Assembly (NCBI GenBank): GCA_026214975.1 | Contig: JAOBSW010000184.1 | Span: forward strand, 1-64,000 | Source: Gentiana macrophylla | Taxonomy: Eukaryota; Streptophyta; Magnoliopsida; Gentianales; Gentianaceae | Direction of reading: 5' to 3' | Length of the DNA: 64,000 bases | Shown: positions 61,030 to 64,000 of the stretch, one piece after another | Layout of the letters: each line of letters begins with the position of its first letter | Position numbering within the stretch: the stretch's first letter is position 1 | Made by a program: the position numbers and the translations under genes | The notes under the pieces: model-generated | The model's database searches: none | Seen by the model: only the letters and a program-made list of their open reading frames with translations | Told to the model about the DNA's origin: nothing

Positions 61030-62779
61030 TGTTGGAAGTCGCGTCCGAAAGACAATTTATGTAATTATTTTTAGAATTAATAAATGACAGATTTATTCTC
61101 ATCTTATTACTTGCTTCGTGCTTGTAAGTAATACACTACTGAAAACCCTAAGTCAGATCATATGTAGCCATATAACTTAGTGGTGTCACATGAGGATTAA
61201 GTTTACGGTGATACGCTTGAAATGTTAGTCCGTGGTGAAGTTAATCAAAGTATGGGGTCTATTGATTAAACCACCATTAATGCGCCTAACACTTTTTACG
61301 GTGTGACCGCCTTATCCGGACCGCCGACATTGGTTGTCTAAGTTGGCATTTATATATGACGTAGTCATATAGATCGAACCGATTTAATCTGAAGTTTTCA
61401 TATAATTCCATGATTGAGAAATCTTATTAAATCACAAATGATCATATATAGATTAACCTTAATCCTCAAGTGATTATAGACTCTTGCTTGTTTCGTGATG
61501 GTTTGATGTGTTCGTTAATGATCGCTAAGAGGTGCGGTCCGAATCACTTTCACGCTGGCACTATTCTTCGAATGAGTGAGAAATGCGTGTCTCATGTGAT
61601 ATGGAATTCATTCATTCTCGGAAGTAGAAAGGCAATCCCTTTATTTGTTAATGCCGTAAACCGATCGATCCCGGAGTTCGATTGGTTATGAACTAATTGA
61701 TCACTAAAGTGGGTTAATGGTAAATAAGGATGAGATGTAATGAAAAAGGTTTACGGAAATATTCCCGCTTTACGGATAGTCTATGAGGTTAGTTCAGATG
61801 TAATGATTATATCAATGGACACTTATCGACTCAACGCTTTGAGAATAAGTTATATCTATAATCGATAGAGTTCGGCCGGATTTTTTGCATGTGAACCGAA
61901 TTAATAGGTTGAGTAGAAATATTCTCGCTCGATGAATATTTTATTCAATTTATTGTAGCTACTGGTATAAGTCTATGGTCCCCGAGTTGGCTCCTAACAC
62001 GCGAGTGTTTTCTCGTTTTATGGAACCTCGAGAATTAATTAAATAGTTGGTCTATTTAATGAATATGCAATATTATTTATTTGGTAAATAATATTTAAAA
62101 TATAAAAGACATTTTCTATTAAAATGGCTTAATAGGTGGCGCCCCATGTTGAGATAATTAGAAAAAGAAATTTTCTAGATTATGTCACATGTGTAATTAA
62201 TTATTTATTTATTTGTTAGATTATTGATGGAAAAGAGATAAAGATCTTGATTTTTTGGGAATTATCACTTATCCTATGGCAAATATCTTTTCCTTATGGT
62301 AATAGGTAATTGTGGTGTGAAAAGGATAACTCTCTCTTGACTAGTTATTTTCCTATATAAAGAGAATTCCTCCTAGCACAATGATGATCACAAATTGGCG
62401 CCACCATCATAATAAAAAGGAATAAAAATAGTTTCTTGCCTCAATATTAAGAGGAGAAAACTAGGTTTTTCTTTGAGCATATTCGCGAGGTTCTACGGAG
62501 AGGATCGACGCCCACCACCGCCGCTTGGAGATACAATCCGGAAGATCACGGCTTCTCCTCTCTCGCCGATTTACTATCCCTCTCCGCTTGTGTAAATCTT
62601 CAACCTTCTTATAGTTATATTAATTATTTATATGAATCATATATCGGGTAAAATCGCATGCGAATTTATTCAAGCTCATTGCGTGCATGATCGAAAGCCG
62701 CCTCGATCGGTGTTGTGAATCAGATCCGACGATCCAATTATGGATCGGATCCGATTCGGTTTCAGATATCCAAAGATGT
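61030..62779 (+). mobile_element. 5' LTR of a plus-strand copia-type element
   Basis: It begins TGTTGGAAGTCGCG and contains a TATA box CTATATAAAG (62353-62362) and a leader with CACCACCGCCGC. It ends just before a degenerate tRNA-Met primer site. The exact right end is uncertain because the last bases are eroded. Its layout resembles the minus-strand family C LTRs, but the sequence is different. Confidence 0.6.
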
Positions 62780-62791
62780 GGGTAGCAGAGC
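62780..62791 (+). other. Degenerate tRNA-Met primer-binding site
   Basis: GGGTAGCAGAGC matches TGGTATCAGAGC at 10 of 12 bases and lies right after the LTR. It fixes the orientation of the element that continues to the window end. Confidence 0.5.
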
Positions 62792-64000
62792 TGTGTTAAA
62801 GCGATTTTGCAATCATGATTGCATAATTAATTGATAAGGAGTAGAATGGAATAAAAATTGCCTCGTTTAATTTTATTTATGCGATTGAATGTTTTTGGTT
62901 GACGAGATGGATTGGGGTTGATACTTGTTTACCGTTAGATCTATTGTAAACCCATTTTTCCGTGATAGTGATATCATGTAATTTATTTTTTGCAATTTTA
63001 ATTTTCTGAATTTATTTAATTCGGCTGCGTCGTATTTATATTAATTTTGGTCGAAGACTATGAAGAAAAAAAAAAGACGTAGCACAATGGTCAAAACACA
63101 AGTTCAATTGTGTGTAGACCCGAGTTCGAATCACCTTGGCCGTATAAAATTTTGAAACTTTTAGTGGAATAATTTTAATTTTTTTCCTGTTCGAATTTTT
63201 TTTTTTGGTTCAAAATAAAAAATTAACGATTCAAAAAAATATGGAGGAAGGGATTCAACACAGACTCGTGGTGTGGTGATGAAGGAAGAAGGAGACTTTA
63301 CCAACTACCAAGCAGCTTTTTTGACAAAGAAACAAGAATGTAAAATTAAATACTGTGGCTATCAAAAAATAGTAGATTAATATTTTTTTATGCTTAGGTT
63401 TATTCAATTTATAGATTAGATATTTTACTAAATCATCCATCTCAAATGGTTTATTTTTCGTATTTATTTTCTTGTATGATTATTTATGTGATATACCCAT
63501 GCCATGCATCATATTCATAAAATTCCAACTTCTAGCATATGCATACATGTAGAAAATTAATATTTATATTAATTAGACATGTATGAAAACGATAATTAAT
63601 TTAGATTAATAATAAATTAAATTAATTAACGGAAACGGAATTTTATCGGGAAATAAAATTCACATGATAAAAATAAAAATTTACTCGGTAAATTTGTTTT
63701 TGAGATCTAAAATTCTTTGAGAATTTCGATTATGTAGTGTCTACATAAATAGAATTTTGATAACCGAAAATTTGGAAAATCGTGAAAAGATAGGACACTA
63801 ACTAGACGGTATTTGGAACCGATAAGTTGGTGATTGCTTTTCATGATTTATTGTTTTCGATTATTGGAAAATTCTAAGATCGTAATTTTTTTTATCATGA
63901 TAAAATTAGGACTTTAAAATTCATTGGTGAATTTTTTTTGTGTAGTGACTACACAAGAAATTTCTAAATAATCGATAAATTGGAAAATCATGAATATAGT
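62792..64000 (+). mobile_element. Leader/interior of the copia-type element, no coding seen
   Basis: AT-rich, with no ORF above about 60 codons. It contains a tRNA-like sequence (63078-63140) and, near the end, a pair of direct repeats (about 63736-63795 and 63941-64000) that share GTAGTG.CTACA and TTGGAAAATC.TGAA. The palindromic cores recall the hairpin leaders of family C. The rest lies outside the window. Confidence 0.45.
63070..63170 (+). mobile_element. tRNA-derived SINE-like sequence
   Basis: TAGCACAATGG (63080-63090) resembles an A box, and GAGTTCGAATC (63122-63132) a B box of an RNA polymerase III promoter. They are 42 bases apart, which is close to tRNA spacing. It does not fold as a full tRNA. 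A tRNA-derived SINE head or a decayed tRNA copy are both possible. Confidence 0.45.

Noticed and set aside
63080..63140. Functional tRNA gene
   Set aside because: A and B boxes are present, but acceptor and other stems do not pair and no discriminator end is seen.

Overview
This is a piece of a plant nuclear genome, almost certainly a eudicot with many transposons. The evidence is a gene with 11 short exons and GT-AG introns, LTR retrotransposons whose primer-binding sites match plant initiator-Met tRNA, a plant L1-type LINE, MITE-like elements, and AT-rich intergenic DNA. I cannot name the species. No operon, phage, CRISPR or bacterial feature is present.

Positions 1-38.9 kb are nested retrotransposons. 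Minus-strand Ty3/gypsy gag fragments (8.2-9.8 kb and 35.9-37.0 kb) are broken by minus-strand Ty1/copia-type elements. The clearest nest is an outer element at 14942-35894 carrying two insertions: a gypsy-like solo LTR (20987-23129, duplication AAGCA) in its interior, and a second full-length member of its own family (24976-34498, duplication TAATA) in its 5' LTR. Both elements have LTRs of about 2 kb, a tRNA-Met primer site and a purine tract, but no recognisable gag-pol, so they look like large non-autonomous derivatives. Their leaders hold a GC-rich block and an array of perfect hairpins. Two SIRE-like LTRs lie at 4466-6238 and 10796-12549.

Positions 39.1-51.5 kb are the genic island. UTP4 (POPCORN/Cirhin family, a WD40 protein of the small-subunit processome) occupies 39823-46378 on the plus strand, with a telo-box in its leader. 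A lysine-rich protein of unknown function with an internal tandem repeat is on the minus strand at 49927-51475. Both contain reading-frame breaks at short homopolymers, which points to residual base-calling errors at least as much as to gene death. Two MITE-like elements lie between them.

Positions 51.6-64 kb return to repeats: a copia gag remnant with three internal duplications, a 5'-truncated LINE with a 16-bp target duplication, a repeat-bearing ORF near 56.2 kb, plus-strand gypsy-like material (56.8-61.0 kb), and a copia-type LTR from 61030 followed by a leader that contains a tRNA-like (SINE-like) sequence.

No new molecular system is evident. The most unusual material is the hairpin-bearing non-autonomous copia-type family and the resolvable nesting history.
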